From Ruminococcaceae bacterium Marseille-P2935 (GTDB taxonomy: Bacteria > Bacillota > Clostridia > Oscillospirales > Ruminococcaceae): a stretch of 64,000 bases of DNA. Shown here piece by piece: positions 19,835 through 28,517 of the stretch; positions within the stretch are counted from its first letter, which is position 1, and each line of letters opens with the position of its first letter. Both the position numbers and the translations under genes were made by a program. The stretch spans positions 62,001 to 126,000 of the forward strand of contig LT629951.1 in NCBI GenBank assembly GCA_900104565.1, read 5' to 3'. The notes under the pieces are model-generated. The model was not told where the DNA came from, did not search any database, and worked only from the letters and a program-made list of their open reading frames with translations.

Positions 19835-22546
19835 ATGATGGATGATTTGCGGCCCAACCCGGACGAACTGCTGCACCAGATGAAAAAAGAGGAAGAAAAA
19901 AAAGAGCGCGGTAAACTGAAAATCTTTTTTGGCTATGCGGCTGGTGTGGGAAAAACCTACGCCATGCTGGATGCTGCCCATACTGCCCAAAAGGTTGGGG
20001 TCGATGTGGTGGTTGGCTATGTAGAGCCCCATGCCCGGCCGGATACCATTGCGCTTTTAAAAGGGCTGGAACAGCTGCCGGTTTTAAAAGTGGCATATAA
20101 AGGAATTACTCTGAGAGAATTTGACCTGGACGCGGCATTAAAAAGGCACCCTCAGCTTATTTTGGTGGATGAACTGGCCCATACCAATGCCCAGGGGTGC
20201 CGCAATATGAAGCGGTACCACGATATTGAGGAGCTGCTGCTGGCTGGTATTGATGTGTATACCACCGTGAATGTTCAGCATTTGGAAAGCTTAAACGACA
20301 TTGTAGCTTCCATTACCCAGGTTGTGGTGCGGGAACGGATTCCCGACAGCGTATTTGACTCGGCCGACCAGGTGGAGCTGGTGGATATTGAGCCGGAAGA
20401 ACTGCTTGTACGGTTGGGGGAGGGGAAAATTTACCGTGCTCCCCAGGCAAAAAATGCAATGGATCACTTTTTTTCGGTGGAAAACCTGGTGGCCCTGCGG
20501 GAGATTGCCCTGCGGCGCACCGCCGACCGGGTAAACCGCATAGCAGAGCGGGCCCGCAATTACCAGACCAACGACTATTTTACCGGTGAGCACATTCTAA
20601 TCTGTTTGAGCAGTTCACCCTCCAACGCAAAGGTGATACGCACGGCAGCCCGAATGGTCACGGCGTTTCATGCCATGTTCACCGCTTTGTTTGTAGAAAC
20701 CCCCGGTACGCGGGAACTTAGTGATGAAAACCGCTCCCGCCTACGGGAAAACCTGAAGCTTGCCGAGCAGCTTGGGGCGCGCATCGCCACGGTGTATGGC
20801 GATGACGTGCCTTACCAGATTGCCCAGTATGCCAGAGTCAGTGGGGTTTCAAAAATTGTGATTGGCCGGTCCAATAACAAGGCCAGGTTCTGGCAAAAGC
20901 GAATCACTCTGGTGGAACGGCTTGGGGTGCTGGCGCCTAATTTGGACGTTTACGTAATCCCCGATAACCAGCTGCCTTACTCTCCTGAAAAGGCTTCCCG
21001 GCGTAAGCCGAGCCTTCGGCTGATAGATTTTGTCAAAACAGTGTTTATTATGGCGGCTTGTACGCTGGCGGGGTACCTACTGTACCATTTAAACGTAAGC
21101 GAAAGCAATATTATTGTGCTTTATTTATTGGGTGTGCTTTTTGTTTCTAACCAAACCGAAGGAAAATTGTGGGGAGCGCTAGCATCCCTGGTTTCTGTTC
21201 TTACTTTTAATTTCTGCTTTACCGACCCCCGGTATACCTTTGACGCAATTGGGCCGGAATACCCCATTACCTTCTTAATCATGCTGGTTGCCGCGTTAAT
21301 CACCAGCACCCTCACTACCCGGGTGCGCAACCAATCAAAGGAATCTGCCCTGCAGGCCCATCGCACCGAAATTTTGCTGGAAACCAGCCAAAAGCTTCAG
21401 CGGGCGGTCACCCGGGAGGAGATTGTAACCGGGGTGGCGCAGCAAATCACGAAGCTGTTAGAATGCCCGGTGGTGATTTACCAGGTCAGGGAGAATGTTT
21501 TGGGAAACCCTAAAATTTACTGGCCGGAAGGAAGGCCGGGCCTGGGCGAAGGGGCGGAAAAATACTTAAGCGAAGACGAACGCGCTGTTGCAGACTGGAC
21601 GGTGAAAAACAAAAAACCAGCCGGAATTGGAACCGATACCCTACCCGGCGCCATGGCCCTTTATCTTCCGGTACATAACGGGCAGACGGTGTTTGGGGTA
21701 GTTAGTGTTGTTCTTTCACAAGAAAAAGCCATAGGCCCTTTCGAGCAGAACCTGTTGTTTGCCATGCTGGGGGAATTTGCCCAAACACTGGAAAAAGAGG
21801 AACTGAACGAGGCGCAGAAGGAAGCTTCTATGCAGGCGGAAAAAGAACGGCTGCGGGCCAACCTGCTGCGTGCTATTTCCCACGACCTGCGCACCCCTCT
21901 TACCAGTATTTCGGCCGATGCCAATATTTTGCTGGCCGACCATGGCAAGTTAGATAAGGAAACAAAAACAAAACTGTACGGTGATATTTATGACGACTCG
22001 CTATGGCTGATTAACCTGGTGGAAAACCTGCTTAGTGTAACCAAGCTGGAGGACGGCACGATGAATATCCGCATGGAGCCGGAGCTGATGGAAGAGATAA
22101 TTGACGAGGCGATGCGCCATATCAGCCGCAAGAGCACCGAACATATTATTCAGCTGAACCTGAGTGAAGAGATGCTGATGGCCCGTGTTGACGCCCGGCT
22201 GCTGGTGCAGGTGGTGATCAATATTGTAGATAATGCCGTAAAGTATACCCCTCCAGGTTCTCATATTACCATTACCACCTTCCGCAGAGGTAACCAGGCG
22301 GTGGTAGAAATAGCCGATAATGGAAACGGCATTCCAGATGAGGACAAAGCCCGTCTGTTTGACATGTTTTACACCGCAGGCAACTGCTCAGGAGACAGCC
22401 GTCGGGGGCTGGGCTTGGGGCTTTCACTGTGCAAATCAATTATTACCGCCCATGGCGGGGAAATTTATATTCGGGATAATAAACCAAAGGGAAGCGTATT
22501 TGGCTTTACCCTGCAGCTGGAGGAGGTAACTGGCCATGACCAATAA
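19835..22546 (+). CDS. kdpD: Sensor histidine kinase KdpD
   Basis: The sensor for potassium limitation and osmotic stress that controls the kdp operon, 903 residues. Residues about 20-230 are the KdpD domain with an ATP-binding loop (FFGYAAGVGKTYAMLDAA), followed by a universal-stress-type domain (about 250-375). Four membrane helices (DUF4118, about 395-500) and a GAF-like region come next. The kinase core holds phospho-acceptor His683 in AISHDLRTPLTSI, and the ATPase has N (INIVDNAVKYT), G1 (ADNGNGIPDED) and G2 (GLGLGLSLC) boxes. It overlaps kdpE by 11 nt. Ribosome site AAGGGTGA precedes ATG 19835. Confidence 0.96.
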   Translation: MMDDLRPNPDELLHQMKKEEEKKERGKLKIFFGYAAGVGKTYAMLDAAHTAQKVGVDVVVGYVEPHARPDTIALLKGLEQLPVLKVAYKGITLREFDLDAALKRHPQLILVDELAHTNAQGCRNMKRYHDIEELLLAGIDVYTTVNVQHLESLNDIVASITQVVVRERIPDSVFDSADQVELVDIEPEELLVRLGEGKIYRAPQAKNAMDHFFSVENLVALREIALRRTADRVNRIAERARNYQTNDYFTGEHILICLSSSPSNAKVIRTAARMVTAFHAMFTALFVETPGTRELSDENRSRLRENLKLAEQLGARIATVYGDDVPYQIAQYARVSGVSKIVIGRSNNKARFWQKRITLVERLGVLAPNLDVYVIPDNQLPYSPEKASRRKPSLRLIDFVKTVFIMAACTLAGYLLYHLNVSESNIIVLYLLGVLFVSNQTEGKLWGALASLVSVLTFNFCFTDPRYTFDAIGPEYPITFLIMLVAALITSTLTTRVRNQSKESALQAHRTEILLETSQKLQRAVTREEIVTGVAQQITKLLECPVVIYQVRENVLGNPKIYWPEGRPGLGEGAEKYLSEDERAVADWTVKNKKPAGIGTDTLPGAMALYLPVHNGQTVFGVVSVVLSQEKAIGPFEQNLLFAMLGEFAQTLEKEELNEAQKEASMQAEKERLRANLLRAISHDLRTPLTSISADANILLADHGKLDKETKTKLYGDIYDDSLWLINLVENLLSVTKLEDGTMNIRMEPELMEEIIDEAMRHISRKSTEHIIQLNLSEEMLMARVDARLLVQVVINIVDNAVKYTPPGSHITITTFRRGNQAVVEIADNGNGIPDEDKARLFDMFYTAGNCSGDSRRGLGLGLSLCKSIITAHGGEIYIRDNKPKGSVFGFTLQLEEVTGHDQ

Positions 22547-23255
22547 AGTATCTGTTTTAATTGTAGAGGATGACCGGGCAATCAGCAATTTAATGACCAC
22601 TACCATGCGCACCAGCGGCTACAGCTACCACACTGCGGCAACTGGAGAGTTGGCTATACTGCAGGCGGTTTCACAAAACCCGGATATTATTATTTTAGAT
22701 CTGGGTCTGCCGGATATGGATGGCGTAGACATTATTAAAAAAATTCGCACCTGGTCCCAGAACCCGATTATTGTAGTCAGCGCCCGCAGCGAGGATAAGG
22801 ATAAAATTGAAGCTTTGGACGCTGGCGCCGATGATTACATTACCAAGCCGTTCAGCGTGGAGGAGCTGCTGGCTCGGATTCGGGTCGCTATTCGGAAAAT
22901 GCATTACGATACCAGCAGCCAGAAAAACGACCCGGTATTTCAAAACGGGGGGCTGCGTATTGATTATGCAGCGGGCTGCGCCTATATTGATGGGGACCAG
23001 GTTCACCTTACCCCCATTGAATATAAGCTGCTTTGCCTGTTAAGCCGCAATGTGGGCAAGGTGCTTACCCACAATTATATCCTCAAAGAGGTTTGGGGCA
23101 GCGTGTTAGAAAGCGATACCCCTTCCCTGCGGGTGTTTATGGCTACCCTGCGCAAAAAAATCGAAAAAAATCCTTCCGAGCCGGAATATATTCAAACCCA
23201 TATCGGCGTGGGTTACCGGATGATCCGTATAAAGGGGGAGCAAGATGCAGAATAA
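22536..23255 (+). CDS. kdpE: Response regulator KdpE
   Basis: OmpR-family regulator of 239 residues that activates kdp when phosphorylated by KdpD. The receiver domain has the acidic pair in IVEDD, phospho-acceptor Asp55 in IIILDLGLPD, the switch SARSED and the conserved Lys in ITKPFSVEELLARIR. A winged-helix DNA-binding domain follows (HLTPIEYKLLCLLSRNVGKV...YIQTHIGVGYRMI). It overlaps kdpD by 11 nt and the next gene by 11 nt. Its likely target is the phased repeat set upstream of kdpF. Confidence 0.96.
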   Translation: MTNKVSVLIVEDDRAISNLMTTTMRTSGYSYHTAATGELAILQAVSQNPDIIILDLGLPDMDGVDIIKKIRTWSQNPIIVVSARSEDKDKIEALDAGADDYITKPFSVEELLARIRVAIRKMHYDTSSQKNDPVFQNGGLRIDYAAGCAYIDGDQVHLTPIEYKLLCLLSRNVGKVLTHNYILKEVWGSVLESDTPSLRVFMATLRKKIEKNPSEPEYIQTHIGVGYRMIRIKGEQDAE

Positions 23256-24126
23256 ACGCAAAACCCGGCAGCCGGCAATTTTTGTTCGGCTGGACCCGGC
23301 TCAAAACAATTTACCCCTGGCAAAGCGGGCCGCCATGCTGTTTTGGGAGCTGAGCAATCAGTTTCAGCAATGCCCGCAAAGCTGTTACAGCGCAGAACAA
23401 AACACGCTGAGGGTGATTTTTAACAACAGCTGTATTGATATAAGCGATTTGCTGGATCAGTATGGCCCCATTTTAGGTTCGGTAGGAAGGGAGCTTCCCC
23501 TTTCGATTACAGGAATGACAGGCCCCTTTGAAGAGGGGGAGGTCCGCTGCCAGGGGAAGAAAGATGATGTTTTTTTTGAGCGGTTCAGCCCTTCCGGGCA
23601 GGACATTACGTTGCTGCAGGATTTTGCGCTGGAGCTTGGCTGCCCCAGCCCGGCAGAAGGCATGTTTTTTAAAGATATGGCGCGGCATTGTATGGCACAG
23701 CACAGCTTTTTTGTGTTTGACCGCAGGTGGGATGACTTAACGCTGGCTAAAGAGGCTTATGAACCGCTAGATTTGTTTTACTACCGCTATCTTTTTCCAG
23801 GGGAAGCCGGCGAGGGTGATTTTAACGAAATGATCGCCGCCCTCAGCCTTTCTAAAATTCAGCACCTGTGGGAAGAATACCTGCGGGAGGGGGTTGCTTA
23901 TGAGGAGTTCGCCCGCATCTACGAACAGATTCAGTCAGGCAGTCAGGTGGGTACCCATGCCTGGCTTGTAGGGCTTTGGCAGGCAATGGAAGGAGCGGGA
24001 GTAAGGGTGCGTTTGGAAAACGGGCATTTTCAGGTAACCGGCTCCAATACCCTACTGCAAAAGCTGGGCTATAACAACCCATCGGCTGCCGAAAAACTAT
24101 TTTTAAAATTTATGTTTCCAAACTAA
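23245..24126 (+). CDS. Unrecognised protein coupled to kdpE
   Basis: A 293-residue, soluble-looking protein whose start overlaps the kdpE stop by 11 nt, behind ribosome site AAAGGGGGAG. I do not recognise the family. There is no signal peptide, membrane helix or known motif. The N-terminus is basic (MQNKRKTRQPAIFVRLDP). The middle is rich in aromatic residues (HSFFVFDRRWDD, DLFYYRYLFPGE). The C-terminal part looks helical, with GTHAWLVGLWQAMEGAGVRV and a final helix ending in KLFLKFMFPN. Tight coupling to kdpE suggests a role in Kdp regulation or potassium response. That is inference from position only. Confidence 0.75.
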   Translation: MQNKRKTRQPAIFVRLDPAQNNLPLAKRAAMLFWELSNQFQQCPQSCYSAEQNTLRVIFNNSCIDISDLLDQYGPILGSVGRELPLSITGMTGPFEEGEVRCQGKKDDVFFERFSPSGQDITLLQDFALELGCPSPAEGMFFKDMARHCMAQHSFFVFDRRWDDLTLAKEAYEPLDLFYYRYLFPGEAGEGDFNEMIAALSLSKIQHLWEEYLREGVAYEEFARIYEQIQSGSQVGTHAWLVGLWQAMEGAGVRVRLENGHFQVTGSNTLLQKLGYNNPSAAEKLFLKFMFPN

Positions 24127-24587
24127 TTTCAGCTATAATAAAGGCTACCCTTATGCCAATTCGGTAATTGCTTGGACCAATAAAAAACGGGGTGCAATCG
24201 CCCCCGCAAGCAAGAATGTTATAAAAAATAAAAAACGTTTTTTACAACAGCAGGCATGCGGGCTCTTTTTCCGCTATGACTGCTGTTTTTATCAGGAAAA
24301 ATTGTTCCCGTCATGATAATAGCAGGCACCACAACAGCTGCTGCGCCTGACAATATCATAACTTTTGTAAAAGGGTCTGAATTCTGCCTTCCTATTCCGT
24401 AATACCTGAATAGAATGATGATCAAGGAAGCGTTTGAATCAATGGCCCTTTTGTTTTGAACAAGCCTGTACGTGATGTGAATTTATCTTTGCAGAATTTA
24501 TATGTCAACTTCCAAATAGGGTTTCTAGTGCTGTATTTATAGTAGAACTGCTCATGTTCGTGCACTGTTTTCATAAAGACGAATTTT
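24127..24587. other. Intergenic stretch with no gene seen
   Basis: About 460 bp between convergent units. A weak GGGG/CCCC hairpin near 24190-24206 may end the kdp transcript, but its tail is poor. No open frame has a ribosome site. Confidence 0.4.
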
Positions 24588-24936
24588 TTACTTCCTCAAA
24601 ATTTTATCCATCGGTTTCCCCCCAGACAGTTCATCTATTAGCCTGTCAAGGTAGCGAAATTCCTTCATCAGCGGTTCGGAAATTGCCTCTAACCGGACTC
24701 CGCAAACAGCACCTGTAATAAGAGTACGAGCAGGGGTTGGAGCGGGCGCTTGTAAAAGGAATGTCTCAAAATCGACCTGTTTTTCAAATTGTGATTGCAG
24801 CTCAGCTTGGCTATACCCAGTCAGCCAGCAAATTATTTGGTTGACCTCATCTTTTGTGCGCCCCTTTTTTAGCCTTTGTGATATAAAGTGGATATACTTT
24901 TCCAAAGCTCATTTTGTAAATATAATTTGCAGCCAT
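24588..24936 (-). pseudogene. DUF2200 protein gene with a frameshift
   Basis: The C-terminal 90 residues are a clear DUF2200 protein (GRTKDEVNQIICWLTGYS, then AVCGVRLEAI and RYLDRLIDELSGG). Reading upstream in another frame gives the missing family N-terminus, from ATG 24936: MAANYIYKMSFGKVYPLYIT then KAKKG. The two parts meet at the run AAAAAAGGGG (24866-24875 region), where one extra base, or two missing, breaks the frame. The open frame with a TTG start at 24905 would lack the conserved MSF.KVYPLY segment. So the gene is either broken, wrongly sequenced at a homopolymer, or read by +1 slippage. DUF2200 function is unknown. Confidence 0.75.
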
Positions 24937-25090
24937 AAGAACAAAGTGAGCTCCCAGATTGTTTTTGACATATGTAAGAAAAATGATTTAAGCTTATACC
25001 ATGATGGCTATTTTTACCGAGAAGCCAGTTATTATTGCCTGCAATAAAAAACGCGTATGATGCACCACGGAGCCACGCCAGTGCGTATGC
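24937..25090. other. Intergenic stretch before the minisatellite
   Basis: No gene is seen. An open frame antisense to the DUF2200 gene has no ribosome site. Confidence 0.4.
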
Positions 25091-25245
25091 GGTGCCCCTT
25101 GCGGGTATCGTGTGCCCCTTGTGGGTATCGTGTGCCCCTTGTGGGTATCGTGTGCCCCTTGTGGGTATCGTGTGCCCCTTGTGGGTATCGTGTGATCGTG
25201 TACCCCTTGCGGGTATCGTGTGATCGTGTACCCCTTGCGGGTATG
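25091..25245. repeat. Minisatellite array 1 (20- and 28-bp units)
   Basis: Five units of 20 bp (TGTGCCCCTTGTGGGTATCG and one variant), starting at 25091, 25111, 25131, 25151 and 25171, are followed by two 28-bp units that carry an extra TGTGATCG. Open frames across it on both strands are only the repeat read as peptide. The core CCCTTnnGGGTAT is shared with the array at 47601-47708 and with solo copies elsewhere in the window. Confidence 0.9.
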
Positions 25246-25582
25246 TATTGGCACATCCAGTAAAAATTACCGGAGAGGGGTTTTCTAATGACTAAAAACA
25301 TAAAGCGGCCATTTTTATACCCAGTAAATCATGGTGGTAAGCTGCCGTAAACAAAGTGCCCGCTCTATTGCCATATAAAATACAAGCGGTTTCTCTTCAG
25401 GCTTTTCGCGTTTATAAATTTTATACATTAAAGTTGGTGTGCGAAAAAATAGGTTTTTCCAAAGAGCCTATACACACAGGGAGTATGATTCAAACTGGTC
25501 GGATGTGGCAAGGGTTTCACTGTTAGAACATAAGTTCTAAACCTGCAAGCGGTGCGAGTGGTGGATTTTGCTTACATAGAAA
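25246..25582. other. Intergenic stretch with a LexA-like palindrome
   Basis: No gene is seen. It contains the palindrome TTAGAAC (25523-25529), ATAA, GTTCTAA (25534-25540), whose core GAAC-N4-GTTC resembles Firmicutes LexA boxes. No gene starts nearby in either direction, so its meaning is unclear. Confidence 0.4.
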
Positions 25583-25615
25583 GAAAAGCCGCAGGAAACC
25601 AGAATTTCCTGCGGC
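25583..25615 (-). terminator. Terminator after rbsD
   Basis: GCCGCAGGAAA and TTTCCTGCGGC form an 11-bp stem. On the minus strand it is followed by TTTTCTTTC. It lies about 70 nt after the rbsD stop. Confidence 0.85.
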
Positions 25616-25687
25616 AGGCCTTTAAAATACCATATATTTTTTGGTTAGGCTGGGGCATAAAGCCCCGTTTTTTCCTATAACGGCCGG

Positions 25688-26095
25688 TTATGCCACACCT
25701 ACCGTGATTAAAACATTGGCAAAAATCCGTTTTTCCCCGGTAGAGATCGCCAGGCGAACAGCGGGTTCGCAGCTGGCGCTGTAAAATTCCTGCCGGCCCA
25801 GGCCTGAAAGCTCCATTCCTCCAAGCAGGTTCCGGAATTCTGCAAAAATCTCCGGTTCGCTGCCATCACCCGGCAGCATAACCTCGGCCTTTTCCACTTC
25901 TATCACTCCCAGCAGGGCTGCCAGCACCTGGGTAACCTGGGGAACGCCTGCAGTAACGCCTAAATACACCTTTTTTGCCTCGCCAGACTTACTGTCCAGC
26001 GGGTAGTTGCCGTCAGAGATCAAAATTTTATCCCCGTGGCCGCACAGGGAGAGGGCTTTCATAATTTCCGGATTGATGCAGCTGGATTTCAGCAT
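25688..26095 (-). CDS. rbsD: RbsD/FucU family sugar mutarotase
   Basis: A 135-residue RbsD/FucU fold protein. These enzymes interconvert pyranose and furanose or alpha and beta forms of sugars such as ribose or fucose. The start MLKSSCINPEIMKALSLCGHGDKILISD is typical, with the catalytic His of GHGD and the ISDGNYP motif; ILITVGVA ends the protein. It follows the PfkB sugar kinase gene by 25 nt on the same strand, so the pair supplies ring-opened sugar for phosphorylation. Ribose versus fucose-type specificity cannot be settled from sequence; the kinase partner favours ribose. Confidence 0.82.
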   Translation of the reverse strand: MLKSSCINPEIMKALSLCGHGDKILISDGNYPLDSKSGEAKKVYLGVTAGVPQVTQVLAALLGVIEVEKAEVMLPGDGSEPEIFAEFRNLLGGMELSGLGRQEFYSASCEPAVRLAISTGEKRIFANVLITVGVA

Positions 26096-26120
26096 AAACA
26101 GGTCCCTCCACTTTTACAAA

Positions 26121-27122
26121 TTAGCCTCTCAGCGGTTCCAGAATGCCCAGGTCAAAACCGTCGAAATGCTGTTCTTTCATCAGCTGAATTACTTCGTCAA
26201 TGGTGGGCAGGCTGGGCTGAGCCCCCATACGGGAAACGGTGACCGTAGCCACATAGCTTGCAAATTCCAAAGCCTGGGCATGGGTAAGCCCGGCGCAGTA
26301 GCCGGTACAAAACCCGCCCACAAAGCTGTCGCCGGCGGCGGTGGGGTCTTTTACCTCTACCACGTCAACACAGGGGGAATACAGCAGTTCGCCTTTGTTG
26401 GCAACCACTGCCCCGTTGCTGCCCAGAGTGATGATTGCGTTTTGTACGCCAAGGTTCATTAAGGCGTCGGTAGCTTTTTTTACATCCGCCATTCTATGCT
26501 CATCATCAGTGCGGATGGTTACGCCGGTAATATCGGCAGCTTCATGTTCGTTGGGCGATATGTAGGCAAGCCTGCCTAAAAGCTCTTTGGAAAGAGGTGC
26601 GGACGGGGCGGAGTTTAACATAACCGGCACCCCTTTGTCATAGGCGTATTTTGCTACCAGCTCGTTAATTTCCATAGGAATCTCCAGCTGCAGGATCACC
26701 ATGTCATACCCGGCAATCTCCTCCTTTAAAAAGGCGACATCGTCGGGGGTAATTGCAAAGTTGGCGCCGGGGACCACAATAATACGGTTGCGGCTTTTTT
26801 TCCCTTCCGCCACCTCCAGCACAATGTTCCCGATTGCCGAAGATACATTTTCGGCTATGGCAATATGCTCGGTATGAATGCCTGCTGCTTTGGCAGAGGC
26901 AATCAGCTCTTGGCCAAAACTGTCCGCCCCAACCTTGCCCACCATGGTAACATCGGCGCCCAGCCTTGCAGCCTGAACAGCCTGGTTAGCGCCTTTGCCC
27001 CCCGGTGCAGTGGTAAATTTTTCCCCCAGCACGGTTTCGCCGCTGTTTGGCACCTTACGGGTGGAGACGATCAGGTCCATAACAAAACTGCCCACTACCA
27101 AAATTTTGGGTTTTCTCAGCAT
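26121..27122 (-). CDS. rbsK: Ribokinase (PfkB family)
   Basis: Phosphorylates ribose or a related sugar at C5 with ATP; 333 residues. The N-terminal PfkB signature is present (VVGSFVMDLI, then APGGKGANQAVQAARLGA), as is SPNEHEA. The C-terminal anion hole and catalytic base lie in DPTAAGDSFVGGF, where AAGDS replaces the more usual GAGDS, a mild variation. A strong ribosome site AAGGAGG precedes the ATG. It is first in an rbsK-rbsD pair behind a LacI-type palindrome at 27317-27340. The ABC transporter starting at 28511 may import the substrate, but lies 430 nt away with its own promoter. Confidence 0.9.
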   Translation of the reverse strand: MLRKPKILVVGSFVMDLIVSTRKVPNSGETVLGEKFTTAPGGKGANQAVQAARLGADVTMVGKVGADSFGQELIASAKAAGIHTEHIAIAENVSSAIGNIVLEVAEGKKSRNRIIVVPGANFAITPDDVAFLKEEIAGYDMVILQLEIPMEINELVAKYAYDKGVPVMLNSAPSAPLSKELLGRLAYISPNEHEAADITGVTIRTDDEHRMADVKKATDALMNLGVQNAIITLGSNGAVVANKGELLYSPCVDVVEVKDPTAAGDSFVGGFCTGYCAGLTHAQALEFASYVATVTVSRMGAQPSLPTIDEVIQLMKEQHFDGFDLGILEPLRG

Positions 27123-27316
27123 ACTATTCCTCCTTATTTTCAGCCACTAAAGGCGTGATGAACGATTGGAATATTTTTTGATATCCGTTAAACCTTTCAA
27201 ACGGCACCAATTTTGAAAGGTTGCGGCGGCTGTGAGTTGCCCGCAAGGGCGGCGGATTTTTGATGCATGGTAAAGTTTATAGCTTTGCCACGGCGGCCGG
27301 CTGCGCCTGAAGTTTA

Positions 27317-27340
27317 AAACCTGGAACCGCTTACAGGTTT
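27317..27340 (-). promoter_or_regulatory. LacI/CcpA-type operator upstream of rbsK
   Basis: A 24-bp near-palindrome of AAACCTG and CAGGTTT around a central CG, with 10 of 12 positions paired. The inner TGGAACCGCTTACA fits the cre consensus TGWAANCGNTNWCA at 13 of 14 positions. It lies about 195 nt upstream of rbsK. A central CG with symmetric arms is the hallmark of LacI-family operators, so CcpA or a local ribose repressor are the likely binders. Neither is encoded in this window. Confidence 0.6.
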
Positions 27341-27554
27341 GTTGATTCTATTATAAATGTTTCATAAGTTTGCTGCAAGAGCTGCCGGATGAATTAGTAA
27401 GGGGCGGCTTGAAAATTCTTTCAAACCACCCCTGCACAACGGTATGTTGGCCCTTTCCGCCCCCCTTTTTACTTCGCTTTTAGTGCGAGGCAAAAAGAAA
27501 TTGATAGATAGTCTCCGAATTATCCGTTTGTTTTTAAAGGGTATGCTAAGTCAA
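27341..27554. other. Intergenic stretch after the ABC permease
   Basis: No gene is seen. The open frame at 27444-27689 runs antisense into the permease gene and lacks a ribosome site. Confidence 0.4.
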
Positions 27555-28511
27555 TTAAGTGTTGCTTTTTCTGGAGCGGAAAATATCCAGGACTACAGCG
27601 ACGATAATAATCAGGCCAAGAATGATATTCTTCCAAGCTGGAGAAACACCAATCAGGTTCAGGCCGTTGTTAATCATACCAATAATTAACGTGCCAGCCA
27701 GGGTGTTGAAGACGCTGCCCTTGCTGGCGCCACCAACATACACAGCAGCTAAAGCCATTAGCGATACGTCAGAACCGGAGGAGGGCTGGCCTGAGCCCAG
27801 TCGAGCTGCGAGGATGATACCTCCTAGTGCGCTACAACCGCCGGCAACCGCAAAGGCTGCGATTTTAATTAGAGGCACACTGATGCCGCTTAGGTTGGCG
27901 GCCTGTCGATTTTCACCAACTATCACAATGCTTCGACCGAATGTCGTATATTTGATAACAAAAGCGCCAATGAGGATTGCTACAAAAAGGATTAAACCGG
28001 CTACCGGGATTGTTTCACCCAAAACATAGCCGCGGGCAATGTTGGTGAACGCGGTGGGTAGGCCCGAAATAGGCTGGCTGTTGGTGAGAAGTAGCACCAG
28101 CCCTGCCAGCACATACTGCATACCTAAAGTAGCGATAAAGGAGGGAACATGCAGTAGCGAGACCACCACGCCTACCAGTGCCATGGTTAGCGCGCTGAGC
28201 AGGATGGTAATGAGGATTGCTAGATACATGTTTATGCCCATTTTCATAATCATATGGGCGCACAGGCATCCACACAGGCAAACAAATCCACCTTGGCTCA
28301 AATCGATTTCACCAGACATTACCACAAAGGTTGCACCTAAGGCCACAACGCCAATGGTAGCAATCTGGCGAATAATGTTGATCAGGTTTCCGGCGTCAAA
28401 AAATTTGTTGGTGCTCACAGACATCACGACGAACAACAGAATACAAATAAGCCAGACGCCCATGGTATCCCAAATTTTCTTCCAAATACTAGTTAGTTTA
28501 TTTTGAACCAT
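27555..28511 (-). CDS. Ribose-type ABC transporter permease
   Basis: RbsC-like membrane subunit, 318 residues with about ten hydrophobic segments. Family marks include ATFVVMSGEIDLSQGG near residue 60, VPSFIATLGMQYVLAG and the cytoplasmic coupling stretch TTFGRSIVIVGENRQAANLSGI. It is third in the operon (binding protein, ATPase, permease) and starts 6 nt after the ATPase stop, behind ribosome site GGAG. Only one permease is encoded, so it probably works as a homodimer, as in ribose systems. Confidence 0.93.
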   Translation of the reverse strand: MVQNKLTSIWKKIWDTMGVWLICILLFVVMSVSTNKFFDAGNLINIIRQIATIGVVALGATFVVMSGEIDLSQGGFVCLCGCLCAHMIMKMGINMYLAILITILLSALTMALVGVVVSLLHVPSFIATLGMQYVLAGLVLLLTNSQPISGLPTAFTNIARGYVLGETIPVAGLILFVAILIGAFVIKYTTFGRSIVIVGENRQAANLSGISVPLIKIAAFAVAGGCSALGGIILAARLGSGQPSSGSDVSLMALAAVYVGGASKGSVFNTLAGTLIIGMINNGLNLIGVSPAWKNIILGLIIIVAVVLDIFRSRKSNT

Positions 28512-28517
28512 ATCATA

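Noticed and set aside
25032-25301. Proteins with repeated GTRYPQGAHD-type units
   Set aside because: They are only the minisatellite translated; frames are open on both strands because the unit lacks stops, and there is no ribosome site.
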